Source: Coffea arabica
Lineage: Eukaryota; Streptophyta; Magnoliopsida; Gentianales; Rubiaceae
Reading direction: 5' to 3'
DNA length: 64,000 bases
Assembly (NCBI RefSeq): GCF_036785885.1
Contig: NC_092322.1
Location: 16,266,466-16,330,465 of the forward strand
Part shown: piece by piece, positions 12,401 to 22,718 of the stretch
Numbering within the stretch: position 1 is the stretch's first letter
Layout: each line of letters begins with the position of its first letter
Program-made: the position numbers and the translations under genes
Notes under the pieces: model-generated
Seen by the model: only the letters and a program-made list of their open reading frames with translations
Database searches by the model: none
Told to the model about the DNA's origin: nothing

Positions 12401-14155
12401 GAATATCCTCTTTCAATCATTCTTGTTGGTGTCGGGGATGGACCTTGGGATGAAATGCAACAATTTGATGACAACATTCCTCAACGTGCTTTTGACAATT
12501 TTCAGGTACTTGCTAACAAAATCAAATTTATTTTGTGCTTAACATTAACATACTCCAGGCAACTGTATACTTGATAGTCCACATTGTAGATTTTTGCATG
12601 ATTAACTTATCTACAGTTGCAGTTGACTCAACCTGTCTCACGTATTATTTGGTGTCAAATAAAATTCTGGTCTTTCTTTCATTTTATCCTTTGCTGTCCA
12701 TTGTTGTAAGGGTAGAGCAACATAGTCTCTTTTCCTTAGTGCAATACAGTTTTGCCCTTCCTCTGCTTGTAATTAACATAAGCTTAGCACATGCTAGTTG
12801 TTTCATTTAACGGTTATAAAAATTTATGTCAACGTGCACGGAGTTTCCATTAGGTCTTTGGAATGTAAAGCTTCAGGTTTTTGCTTCTGTAGAATTTTAT
12901 GTTCATCTCAGTATCTTCTCTCTTCCCTCTTCACCCTTTAAACACCCAACTGAAAAAAAAAAGGGAATAAAAGAACAAAAGAGGAAGTGCTGATCCATGT
13001 ACAGTAGATGAAATTTTGTGTGGATAAAAAATTTTATTGCTAAATTCAAGAAAAGTGAAATTTTTAGAATTAGATGTTTGTTTAATCTTTACTTATGCTA
13101 TCCTTCAGTTTGTGAACTTCACAAAAATCATGTCCGAGCACACCAATATGGCAAAAAGAGAGGCATCATTTGCATTAGCTGCTCTGATGGAAATTCCTTT
13201 CCAATACAGAGCTGCCCTAAGCCTACCATTCAATGAGTAAGACCAAGTTAATTATTGTGCTTACTATTTGTTCAAGAATTTATTGGAATCTCAATCTGTA
13301 TAGCTTTTCTCGTAGAAATTCTGGAGGTCCCAGAAGTAGGGTACTCCCTCCTCCACGTGAAGTTATAGATCATGATAATTCTTTAAAATCATCCCCACAT
13401 GTGACAAGCTTTGAACCAGTTGACCATGGACCTCCAGCAGATCAAGTAACTTCTTTAACTATTCCTGCATGGACTCGTCTATGCTTGATATGCTCTGATA
13501 TATACTCAATTTATATTTTTACAAGGTTTGCCCAATATGCTTGACAAATCCGAAGGATATGGCTTTTGGATGTGGACATCTGGTAGGTATCTTAATCAAT
13601 TATCAACTAGTATTAGCATGAGAATGTAGTCTATGATTTGAACCAACAGTTTTTAGTGTCCTTGGGAAATGTCGATAAGCAGAGAATGAGGTTTCTTGTA
13701 CATTAGAGATGATGAACTCAACATGTATTATGTTAAGCCATGACAAATTTTTCTTCTACAATTTTGTAATTCTATACTAATTAATATGTAAGTTTGCCAA
13801 AATATGACTCTGCACTCTATCCTTTGTTATCCTATATCTACACATATCTCCCTTTCTTGTCACTCCACCCGAATCTTTCCTCTTTTTTGTTATTCCTGTT
13901 CTTTCTTTTCTCTTTATGCATTTCTGACACTAAAACTAATCAATCTTGTGAGTTATTTTTTTAGACTTTGCAACAGCTAGTCTCTCTTCCCGCACACACA
14001 CACCCCCCCTCTCTCTCTCTCTCTCTCATTTTTACACACTTAATTCGCATCAAATTGATTTCACAAAAGACTAAAAGCTAAAATTTATGGTTGTAAATGG
14101 TGTTATTAAAATCACCTTTTATTAGAAATATTACCAGCAAGCTTTCATTCATTGG

Positions 14156-14194
<39 letters not shown>

Positions 14195-15063
14195 GCCTTG
14201 GCCTACTTGCTCACCTTGTTATTGGTGGTTCCTATATTCTTCGACAATTCTATTGTAAGTTTACATCTGTTGTATTTCATGATTTTCTTGTATCCTATTC
14301 AGTTGAGAATCTAGTTTGCAAATAGCCAGCATACCCCTGTGACTTCCTTCAACAGTGGTTGATATTTACTTGTCCCTTCTCTCACTCAATTATATCCTTG
14401 GAAAAACATGCTTGGTCACAATGCTAGAGTTGTATTCTGTCTTGATGATTTCCAAATCTTTGATTTTTATTAACATAAAAATTTTCAAAATTTGAGGTTT
14501 GACTTTTGTCTAATTGGGGCGAGAATAAATGTAGGTTGTAAGTGGATCATCAAGGGTAAATCTACAAAAAGGACTAGTGCGAACATATTTTAGAGGACGT
14601 TTTTATTTGTTTAGTTTCCCTTAGTTAGTTGCAATTGCTAGGATTATTGTTCTTGTTTCTTTGAAACTTAATTGCTCTTTTGCCTCCCTGCTTGGTAGGT
14701 TTACGTGATCAAATCTGATATAGCTAAATGTGTTCCTCTTTTTTCTTCTTTCTTTTCTTATTTTGTGGAACTATCTATGGGCAATGATTTCAGTCAAGGT
14801 GAAAAATCTATTTGAAATGTGTTACTATAGTATGTTAAGATGAGATCCATGCCAGTGATCTGAATGACCATCACATTATCATTGTTCATACACCCTCCCC
14901 AAACCCCCTTCTCCCTCCACCCCCAACCCCCAAAATTTCCTACTCTGCATCTCATTTTGTGCTTTGAAACCTTTAACAGACATGCAAGGATTGTGGCATC
15001 ACCATATCGACGTGCCCCTTGTGCCGGGAGCCCATCAAAACTCGCATAAGACTCTATGGTTGA
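9485..15063 (+). CDS. RGLG: E3 ubiquitin-protein ligase, copine (vWA-like) and RING domains, RGLG3/4/5-like
   Basis: Eleven coding exons splice in frame to 421 residues: 9485-9727, 9934-10018, 10096-10236, 10325-10438, 11939-12036, 12130-12209, 12400-12505, 13109-13236, 13316-13445, 13526-13582, 14980-15063. All introns are GT-AG. The protein starts MGNTES, a plausible N-myristoylation site, as known for RGLG1/2. A low-complexity N-terminus with two YAGNPVD repeats (22-28, 38-44) is followed by a copine/vWA domain (about 70-345) containing the MIDAS motif DFTQS (101-105). A C-terminal C3HC4 RING follows (C377, C380, C391, H393, C396, C399, C406, C409), ending RIRLYG. Known relatives are plasma-membrane-associated ubiquitin ligases acting in auxin, jasmonate, ABA and drought signalling. 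The RING is split across the last two exons. The gene appears intact; the exact paralogue and the substrate are not determinable here. Confidence 0.95.
12279..12372 (+). pseudogene. Decayed tandem duplicate of RGLG exon 7 (vWA segment)
   Basis: A copy of the coding exon at 12400-12505 lies 121 bp upstream, inside the preceding intron. Translated in the same phase it gives [19 protein letters not shown], almost identical to the real exon ([19 protein letters not shown]). It then runs to a TGA in IF-stop, and the CAG acceptor of the real exon is AAG here. The downstream donor is lost. The flanking intron sequence (TTTACTAACATAATATGAATGCA and its copy) was duplicated as well. If ever spliced in, it would truncate the copine domain and remove the RING. 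Confidence 0.9.
14161..14193. repeat. 33-bp poly-T tract in the last RGLG intron
   Basis: An unbroken T run lies in the 1.4-kb final intron (13583-14979), which separates the two halves of the RING domain. It may be the tail of an antisense retroposed sequence or simple slippage; there is no flanking target duplication that I can see. A CA/C/CT microsatellite lies nearby at about 13992-14027. Confidence 0.8.
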
Positions 15064-15450
15064 TCATGAAATTCATCTGGCAAACATTTGAAGGTCTGCA
15101 GTAGTTGTACAATACATGAAGGTCACAGGAAACAAGATTGTTGTACTCTGTTCCAAGCCACTAAATCTTTCGAGGACGAAGGCATTAGATTTCATGTTGT
15201 GTAACTTTGTAACCTGCATGTAACATAGTTGTGAATTAGTTTCCTCTTACGATTGTTTTATTTCAGTAATGGCTGAGCAATATGTACAGTTGATTCCAAG
15301 GAAGTGTCTCAGAATTTTTATTTTTATTTTTTTGACTTTACCTATTATCATCTCCTACATTGCATTTTCCGTTTTTTGTGTTTTCTATCGTATTCTTCTA
15401 TGGTTTTTTTTTTTTTTTTTCTGTTCCCCCCGGAAGGGGTCACCAAGAAG
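15064..15450 (+). other. RGLG 3' untranslated region and downstream sequence
   Basis: The sequence after the stop codon has no ORF of note. It contains TTGTGTAACTTTGTAACCTGCATGTAA-type plant 3' UTR sequence, and a T run (15403-15420) precedes the start of the duplicated block at 15451. The polyadenylation point cannot be placed. Confidence 0.5.
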
Positions 15451-15965
15451 AAGCTAAAAATATTCTTTCAGCCTATAAAAGTTTGGAATTTAAAGGAGGG
15501 CCGCCAGAGATTTTGGAACCAAATGAAGTCACTCTGGTTTGTTATTGTTCTAGGATTAATCAAACATATTGGCCATGAGGCGGAAATAAATTCAGAAGTG
15601 TTAGCCTATCCTTTAGAAGTTGGGGAGGATGATTTTCCTAAACAAATCCATTTTTCACAGCTCTCAATTGAATTGGCAAGAGCTCAAGATTGAATCTCCT
15701 ATCCAAAAACGATCATTGACTTGGATTGAACAACAGTCAAGGTTGATTCTCTCATCTCTAGTATAAGAATAGTAGAGATTGAAAATCTCACCTCCAGTTG
15801 TCACTAGAAAAGGGAAAGAAAAGAAAAAAGAAACTATAATGAAAATTAAAAGAAAATAAACTGAAGTTCATAGACTGCAAGAGCATTAGGTTCAAGAACA
15901 TCTTTGGGTTAGGTCCTCGCAGAGTGCTTGCTTAGACCATTATTCAAGAATTCCCTATTTCCGGA
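15451..15965. repeat. About 520-bp direct repeat, copy 1 (left flank of pararetroviral insert)
   Basis: This block starts AGCTAAAAATATTCTTTCAG and ends TTCCCTATTTCCGGA. It is repeated almost base for base at 20339-20859 in the same orientation, with a few substitutions and small indels. It has no TG...CA ends and no recognised coding content, so it does not look like an LTR. The pair brackets the pararetroviral fragments and is best explained as a segmental duplication linked to that integration. Confidence 0.85.
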
Positions 15966-16119
15966 TCATCTGGTTGCGGTATCAAAATAGTCTAAATTTT
16001 GGTTCTTGTAAATGCCTTTTATTCCAGAATCAGAACAATAGTCTAAATTTTAAAGCTTCTACTCCTAACCAGATGATCCAGCAAAAAATTTAGACTATTA
16101 TGAGTTTATTTTGATTGGA

Positions 16120-16500
16120 GTTTTAAAGATTGATAGCGTAATAAATATTGAATGCAAATTTCAGAACTTTTATTAAGCATAAAAATACAAGAGAATGGCA
16201 TAATGAAGGATAAACACTTAGAACATTTGCTTTTACAAACACCCGATGCCCTTTCCTTCTCATCTTGAAGGTTATGTATAGCTATCAGAATATTACACTT
16301 GAATTTTATTTGTAAACCTGCACTTGCATTTGAAGTTCATTTGAATTTGTATGTCGATACTCTTATCTTCTTTTGATTGGTACTTTGGAGATTGCATTTT
16401 ATTTTCTTTTGAAACTGGCCGACACCTTTTATTTAGACGTCATTTGGGTCTTATGTGCATGGCCCATCAAACGGATCAAAAATGGAATTCGACGAGAAAC
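16120..16500 (-). promoter_or_regulatory. Pararetroviral promoter/leader region, copy 1 (antisense, decayed)
   Basis: This is the same sequence as 19150-19520, ending in AACCAATTATT-type leader remnants. It keeps a GACGTC motif near 16436-16441 (the as-1-like TGACGT core of 35S-type promoters). The TATA position has decayed to TATGTATA-like sequence near 16273-16281. On the viral strand an AATAAAA-equivalent site lies downstream. Confidence 0.65.
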
Positions 16501-17637
16501 CTGCTATCTCATCTATATTCTTTTGTTGATTTTGTAGATAGCTCATATATTCTTGTAATATCTCGGGATTCTACATCATCTTTTTGAGTAAGAATTCATT
16601 TGATGCCAAATCTGATGATGATGCTTGTTCTTTCTTTTGAGGTGTGTCTAGAGTGCTTCCTTTTGAAATCTGATGAACTAACCATTTGAGTTTTTCTCCT
16701 GTTTCTAAAAATTTGATAACATTTTCTTAATCACATAAATCCAAATTGAGTCCTGCCCACCTTTTGATTTTGAATTCTCGAACTCAAGACATTGGAAGTG
16801 GTGTTTCCATCTCTTGATGAATTTTAAAGCTCCAACAAAAAATTCATGGAACTTTAAATTGAATATGAAACAGAATTCGCTTTGTATATTCTTCTCCCGT
16901 GACTTTTTTGAAATAGGTCTGAAATCCTATTAATGTTCTTGGAGGTACAATTTCTTTCCGGGGTCCAAACCAGTTCCACCAATGATGAAACCAGATTGAA
17001 AATTCTCTACTACAACTTTCTTTGAAAGTAAAAAGTCAAGAATGATTGAATGGCCTAAATAAAAAGGCACAGTACCAGGCCATCTTATAAACCTGGTATG
17101 TGAATCCATATGGAATAAATCGAACTGAGATTGACTTTTTGAATATAGAGAAGTCCATTCACTAGGTAAACAGACCGTTTTGATTATACACTTGGAATGA
17201 CTAATTATCTCAAATTTTTCTTTATTTAGAATAGGATAAATTTCGACTAATTGTCCATGAGGATTAACTCATAATAGTCTAAAATTTTTACTGGATTATT
17301 TGGTTGCCAAAAACATTTTGAGGGAAATAATCTTTGAGTAAGATTCGTGAGTGAGCTATACGATAGTACCTCTTGGAATCTAGTTAGTATAATTATTTTG
17401 CTAATATAGTTTTTTAATATCTTCTAAATTTACATTATTGTTTGTACTTGATTCTGCTTCTCTCCTCTTTTTAAATGGTGATGCAATTATATCACCTTCA
17501 ATAGTGTTTATTCTAATTTCTTGTAATAGGGGATGAATTGATGTAACTACTTGATTATCCTTCAAATTTTATTTTTTATAGAAATTAGTTTGCAAATTTA
17601 TTTGAGGTTTTTCATGTATATCATATAGTCACATTTT

Positions 17638-18060
17638 TTAGGTATAAAATGACAAGCATGTGAATAAAGGAAAATTAAACTTTCTTTGTTTTAATTCTTT
17701 TTTCAAATTTTTTCTACACAAAGGTGATAATTGGGCAAACCAAATTCTTTTATTTGCATTTTCTTCATCATTAAAATCTTCTTTTAAATATTTATAAATA
17801 ATTTTAAAATTAGCTTTATTTATAACATTTATTTCTCCTTTCATTTGTGAATGTGTCGATGAGGAATCAGACTAATTTGATTTATTATTTCAGGTACCAG
17901 TGTTTTAAATTTGAATGTTGAATTACTTTCAATAGGGGATACAAATTCAATAGAATCAGAATAGGATTGTTTAGCTGGCATCCATGGAAAATTTGAAGAA
18001 GTTGATGATCTTTCTTTATATGAAGGAAATTTTATGAATACTTTTCCATCATGTTTCTCT
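17638..18060 (-). pseudogene. Broken viral ORF remnants downstream of the movement-protein relic
   Basis: Antisense ORF fragments with a lysine/asparagine-rich composition lie between the movement-protein relic and the distal promoter copy, including a 68-residue piece at 17638-17844. Their position and composition fit the region of a caulimovirid genome after the movement protein. I see no zinc knuckle, protease or reverse transcriptase motif in this copy, so a specific product is not assigned. Several frame breaks are present. Confidence 0.4.
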
Positions 18061-18149
18061 ATTATTTGTTCTACTTCTGTTCTTTCTAAATTTCTTGGAA
18101 CTTGAGGATTTTGTATTTGAAATTCAGTGGGTACTGTGATTTTATTCCA

Positions 18150-18822
18150 TTATAGTCTTTTAGGTATATATACCGTTAGCCTATCTGCTTCTACTTGAAG
18201 TATTACAGTTTCATTCTTTAGGGTTGGAGTCATTATAAATTTTGGATTTAATTGTGATGATAAAGGTCTACAGTACATTCTATACATTATAGCAAAATTT
18301 TTACTATGTTTTTCAAATTCATCTCCTTGTAAATGAGTGTCTAATACCATAGAGTATAAAACATGTGGGTCAATCATATCTATAGAAAATTCAGGGGCAC
18401 AATTAAAATATATTGGTCCATTACATACATTTATTTGAATCATGGCTGATAAAGAAGTCTTGTATCTTTTGAGTCTTTTATCTCTTAATGTTAAGTAAAT
18501 TGGAGCATCTACTCCTTAATGAAGTAAAGGTTTTATTGCTACTTGTATTAGTCCAAAATGAAGATATCTATATCCTTTACTAAGATATTTCTGAATTGTT
18601 GAATGATTCAAAAAGGGAATTGTTTGAAATTCTTCTCGGATTGATATGGTTTTTTCATGAATTTTGACTGATAAAGCTGTTTTGAAATCTAGAGCTCCTA
18701 TCCTATATGTGTCCTATTTTTTCTTCTAGAATTGTCATAGGTAGATGATATTCGTTACTTTGTACTATATTCGAATGCTTTGAGATAGATCCTACCATTA
18801 AATGTCTAAAGAATGCAGCCAT
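18150..18822 (-). pseudogene. Caulimovirid movement-protein (30K superfamily) relic
   Basis: Reading leftwards from an ATG at 18822, the disjointed frames carry hallmarks of the caulimovirus cell-to-cell movement protein. These are an N-terminal IGxxALDFKT-type segment (near 18690) and, in the longest intact piece (18443-18150), the motif GPIYFNCAPEFSIDMIDP followed by a conserved MYRMYCRPL segment. Movement proteins of this family form tubules through plasmodesmata. At least one frameshift (near 18710) and one in-frame stop (near 18505) break the gene, so no functional protein is expected. The family call rests on my recognition of the motifs; a profile search would settle it. Confidence 0.7.
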
Positions 18823-19049
18823 CTTTTTATTATCTAAGACTCATATATAATTGTTCTATTCTAATGGGAACAATCGAATCTAAGTGTGGAACACCCTATT
18901 ACTCAAATGGGCTTACCAACCGTCTTATAAGTTTCAAGATTTTACCAGCATTAGAACAGGTAATTATTTACGATGTCTTGTAAATAATAAGATGAATGCA
19001 TGATTTAGATATTAAATGAAGGGACTAAATCAAAACAAAATATAGGTAT

Positions 19050-19062
19050 GGCTTTGATACTA
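19050..19062 (-). other. Degenerate tRNA-Met primer-binding site of pararetrovirus
   Basis: The antisense strand reads TAGTATCAAAGCC. Ten of twelve bases match the TGGTATCAGAGC primer-binding site used by plant pararetroviruses for initiator tRNA-Met. It lies between the promoter copy (19520 to 19150) and the movement-protein relic, as expected for the viral leader. Confidence 0.6.
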
Positions 19063-19149
19063 GAACCAAACCCAGGAATATGTTAAAGAAATTCAGAGAA
19101 AAGAAATATAGAGGTAAAGTTTGAAATACTTACTTGAAAGTAGAAGCTT

Positions 19150-19520
19150 TAAAATTTTGGCTGGAGCTTTAAAGATTGACAGCGTAATAAATATTGAATG
19201 CAAACTTTAGAACTTTTATTAAGAATAAAAATACAAGAAAGGCGTAATGAAGGATAAACACTTGAAATATTTGCTTTTACAACACTCGATGCCCTTTCCT
19301 TCTCATCTTGAAGGTTATTTATAGCTAGCAAAATATTACATTTGAATTTCATTTGTAAACCTACACATGCGTTTGAAGTTCAATTGAATTTGTATGCCGA
19401 CATTCTTATCTTCTTTTGATTGGTACTTTGGAGATTGCATCTTATCCTCTTTTGAAACTGGCCGACTCCTTTTATTTAGACGTCATTTGAGTCTTGTGCA
19501 CATGGGCCACCAAATGGATC
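19150..19520 (-). promoter_or_regulatory. Pararetroviral 35S-like promoter and polyadenylation region, copy 2
   Basis: On the antisense strand the order is an as-1-like TGACGTC, then a TATA box (CTATAAATAACC, near 19324-19314), then a polyadenylation-type AATAAAA (near 19222). The leader then leads to the primer-binding site. This is the layout of a caulimovirid intergenic region, where promoter and terminator overlap to give terminally redundant RNA. The copy is better preserved than that at 16120-16500. Confidence 0.7.
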
Positions 19521-19554
19521 ACTCTAAGCAACAAATAAATGGATCACTCCGAGC

Positions 19555-19915
19555 ACCAATGACATCTAAATAAAAGGTGTCAGCCAGTTTTAAAAGAAGA
19601 TAAGATGTCATCTCCAAAATACCAATCAAAAGAAGATAAGAGTGTCGGCCTACAAATTCAAATGAATTTCAAATGCAAGTGTAGGTTTACAAATGAAATT
19701 CGTATGTAATATTCTGATAGCTATAAAATAACCTTCAAGATGAGAAGGAAAGGGCATCGAGTGTTGTAAAAGCAAATGTTCTAAGTGTTTATCCTTCATT
19801 ACGCCGTTCTCTTGTATTTTTATGCTTAATAAAAGTTCTGAAGTTTGTGTTCAATAGTTATTACGCTGTCAATCTTTAAAGCTCTAGCCAAAATTTTAAA
19901 GCTTCTACTTTCAAG
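19555..19915 (+). promoter_or_regulatory. Pararetroviral 35S-like promoter/polyA region, copy 3 (inverted)
   Basis: This is the reverse-complement partner of 19150-19520, about 35 bp away. It carries CTATAAAATAACC (TATA box, 19721-19733) and AATAAAA (19828-19834) in the plus orientation. The two copies form a near-perfect inverted repeat with arms of about 360 bp, and their promoters point away from one another. Beyond 19915 the viral leader continues only to about 19982, where a non-contiguous viral segment (matching 17140-17260) is joined. Confidence 0.75.
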
Positions 19916-20338
19916 TAACTATTTCAAACTTTACCTCTGTATTTCTTTTCTCTGAATTTTTTTAATATATTCCTGGATTTGATATAGAGAAGTCCATTCA
20001 CTAAGTAAATAGACCTTTTTTATTATACACTTGGAATGGCTAATTATCTCATACTTTTCTTTATCTGGAATACGGTAAATTTCAACTGATTGCAAAATAT
20101 TATAAGAATATATGAGTTATCTACAAAATCAACAAAAGAAGACAGATAAGTCAGCAGGTTCCTCGTTAAATTCTACTTTCGATCCGTTTGGTGGGCCATG
20201 CGCACAAGACCCAAATGATGTCTAAATAAAAGGTGTCGTTGGCCAGTTTCAAAAGAAGATAATATGTAATCTTCAAAGCACCAATTAAAAGAATATAAGA
20301 GTGTCGGCGTACAAATTCAAATAAACTTCTAGGCTCCA

Positions 20339-20859
20339 AAGCTAAAAATATTCTTTCAGCCTATAAAAGTTTGAAATTTAAAGAAGGGCGCCAGAGAGAT
20401 TGGAACCAAATGAAGCTACTCTGGTTTGTTACTGTTCTAGGATTAATCAAACATATAGGCCACGAGGCGGAAATAAATTCAGTAGTGTAGTCCATCCTAT
20501 AGAAGTTGGGGAGGATAATTTTCCAAAACAAATCCATTTTTCACACCTCTCAATTGAGTTGGCAAGAGCTCAAGATTGAATCTTCTATCCAAAAACACTC
20601 ATTGACTTGGATTGAACAACAGTCAAGGTTGATTGTCTCATCTCTAGTATAAGCATAGTCAAGATTGAAAATCTCACCTCCAGTTGTCAGTAGAAAAGGG
20701 AAAGAAAAGAAAAAAGAAACTAAACTGAAAATTAAAAGAAAAAAAGAAAATAAACCTAAGTTCATAGACTGCGAGAGCATTAGGTTCAGGAACACCTTTG
20801 GGTTAGGTCCTCACTGAGTGCTTGCTTAGACCATTATTCAAGAATTCCCTATTTCCGGA
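20339..20859. repeat. About 520-bp direct repeat, copy 2 (right flank of pararetroviral insert)
   Basis: Same block as 15451-15965, again starting AGCTAAAAATATTC and ending TTCCCTATTTCCGGA. Sequence past the right end (AATTAACTTTAAAAGC) differs from that past copy 1, where pararetrovirus-related DNA begins. Confidence 0.85.
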
Positions 20860-21142
20860 ATTAACTTTAAAAGCATTGGTAGTTTGGAATTGTGATTAAA
20901 ATAGGATGATTTTAGTCAAAATTTCAAGTTAGTTACGTGCTTTTTAGTTCTGTAGATTCAAAATTTGACAGTGAAAATGGACTAAAGGATCAAAATTTGA
21001 CATTATTAATTGTTGAAGGATTAATTATTCAAGGAATTCGTGGATAGTTTATCCCTCTAATCATGAAAAAGGCAAATTAGCAATACTTACTCAAGAATTA
21101 ATGCATTTTTTTTTTTGGGTTTATATATGATATCAAGCCTGC
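20860..21142. other. Short intergenic stretch
   Basis: Nothing recognisable. AT-rich unique-looking sequence between the duplicated block and the hAT MITE. Confidence 0.4.
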
Positions 21143-21150
21143 AGCGTATT

Positions 21151-21790
21151 TAGGCCTGCCAACGGGTCGGGTCTAGACCCGGATCCGGACCGGATCCGTG
21201 AAATTATTGCGGGTATAGGTAGGGATTTAATTCCGTTTTCCAGATCCGGATCCATTTTGTCAAACAAAAAAACGGGTCGGATACGGAATATAGTATTCCG
21301 ACCCGGACCGGATCCGTGAAATTATTGCGGGTATAGGTAGGGATTTAATTCCGTTTTCCAGATCCGGATCCATTTTGTCAAACAAAAAAACGGGTCGGAT
21401 ACGGAATATAGTATTCCGACCCGTATTAGACCCGGATCCGGATATAAATGAATTAATAATTTAAAAAATATATATTTATCAATATAATTTGATTAGGGTG
21501 ATGTATTTGAGTAGAATCAATTTGATTTCTTTTCTTATTTGGTTTTTTCTTTGCATTAGTTAGAAATTAGTTTACAAATATATTTTTTCTCATTTTTATT
21601 AGAAATTATAAATTTTGCTAAATTTGTGCGGGTAGACCCGATCCGGATCCAGGACCCGCCGGATCTAGATCCAGAACATAGAATAAAAGACCCGTCGGAT
21701 AAACGGGTCAGATCCGATTCCGGTATAGTAATTCAGATCCGGGTCCGGAATAATGAATTCCGGCCCTGACCCAACCCGTTGACAGCCCTA
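21151..21790. mobile_element. Non-autonomous hAT element (640 bp) with perfect 8-bp target duplication
   Basis: The element begins TAGGCCTGCCAACGGGTCGG and ends with the near complement (CCAACCCGTTGACAGCCCTA), a hAT-type terminal inverted repeat. It is flanked by AGCGTATT on both sides (21143-21150 and 21791-21798). The subterminal regions are packed with CCGGATCCGG/GACCCG-type motifs, as in hAT MITEs, and there is no transposase. The intact target duplication suggests a fairly recent insertion. Confidence 0.92.
21186..21421. repeat. Exact 118-bp tandem duplication inside the hAT MITE
   Basis: Two adjoining copies are offset by exactly 118 bp (for example GTGAAATTATTGCGGG at 21198 and 21316, and GTATTCCGACCC at 21293 and 21411) with no mismatches that I can see. 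The duplication enlarges one subterminal region rich in presumed transposase-binding motifs. Confidence 0.9.
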
Positions 21791-21798
21791 AGCGTATT

Positions 21799-22718
21799 GT
21801 TTTAACCCCATGTGGGTAAAATTGCGAGTTCGTGCTTAAACCACAAAAATGCTCACACCATTCAATGCCTTGATCCTCAATAGAGCGAAATCCATGAAAC
21901 ATTCCAAAATTCCCAAATATAATTAGCAACTTCTTCATCAGTTTGATCTTCCACTCATTTACTAGCATTTTACAGGACCTTTTCGTGGTCCCTATTGACG
22001 TTTAACAAACATTTTCTAGCAGCCAAAACAAAGCACTAAGAATGAGATGTTTCAGATACATTGCCTCTTCATGGTCTAATTTTTTAAAACCAGTTCACGT
22101 GCAGCTTTTGCTAATCGGTAAAGCAGTTGACTAGATAAGAATTCCAAGTTTACTGTAATGGACCCAATCTTTACAATCACGTCAAGCAAACTAAGGAGGA
22201 AAAGAAAGGAAACATTTAGCATACGCATCTGTTAGCATTCATGGCACTCAAAAACAGCTCACACCCCAAATGATAGTGCTAATACAAATCAACCTAGGTG
22301 CATAATCTGGTTTAAACTTTAGCAAATACATTAATCCTATCAATTAGCGGATTGAGTCCAATTAATTCACCAAAACGTGGGCCTTCACCAAGCATTAATC
22401 AGCTGCAGATCAATACTTAAGTGGCAGATCCTTTACACTCAAAGACCTTCAAAGTAACTTTTTTTTTTTTTTTCTTTTTAAGCTCTAAAAATCAGTCGAA
22501 ACCTGTACAGATAGTCAAGCCACCAAAACATCTGCTTCAATATTGCTAGCTTGATGTGTCTTCTCTTCTTAGTCACAATTTCCTCCTGAATTTGAGACAC
22601 CTTAGAATTTAGATGGCTGCTTCATGCTTTTTGGACTTGTTTAGGCTCATAGCAGAAAAAGAAGAGGCAGAGGTGAGGAGGATGGGTTTCTGGAACTTGA
22701 GACAGCCAGTCTTGATCA
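21799..22718 (-). other. POLD1 3' UTR and intergenic sequence
   Basis: The segment to the left of the POLD1 stop has no other gene. The first few hundred bases (to about 22400) read on the minus strand as a plausible 3' UTR. A T run at 22460-22475 (A run on the gene strand) lies near where the transcript may end. The polyadenylation site is not placed, and the remainder is unremarkable. Confidence 0.4.

Larger units (their letters stand above)
16100..20338 (-). mobile_element. Endogenous pararetrovirus fragment A (Caulimoviridae), rearranged and defective
   Basis: Antisense to the window lie, in viral order, a 35S-like promoter/polyA region (19520 to 19150), a degenerate tRNA-Met primer-binding site (19062-19050), a movement-protein relic (18822-18150), further broken ORFs (to about 16600) and a second copy of the promoter region (about 16500-16120). 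The right part is scrambled: a plus-oriented promoter copy (19555-19915) abuts the minus copy, and another plus-oriented partial copy lies at 20100-20335. No reverse transcriptase/RNase H domain was seen, so it cannot be a complete genome. The genus is not assigned. Confidence 0.8.

Noticed and set aside
15269..15693. ORFs spanning the start of the 520-bp repeat
   Set aside because: Translation of T-rich and repeat sequence; the second repeat copy breaks the frame.
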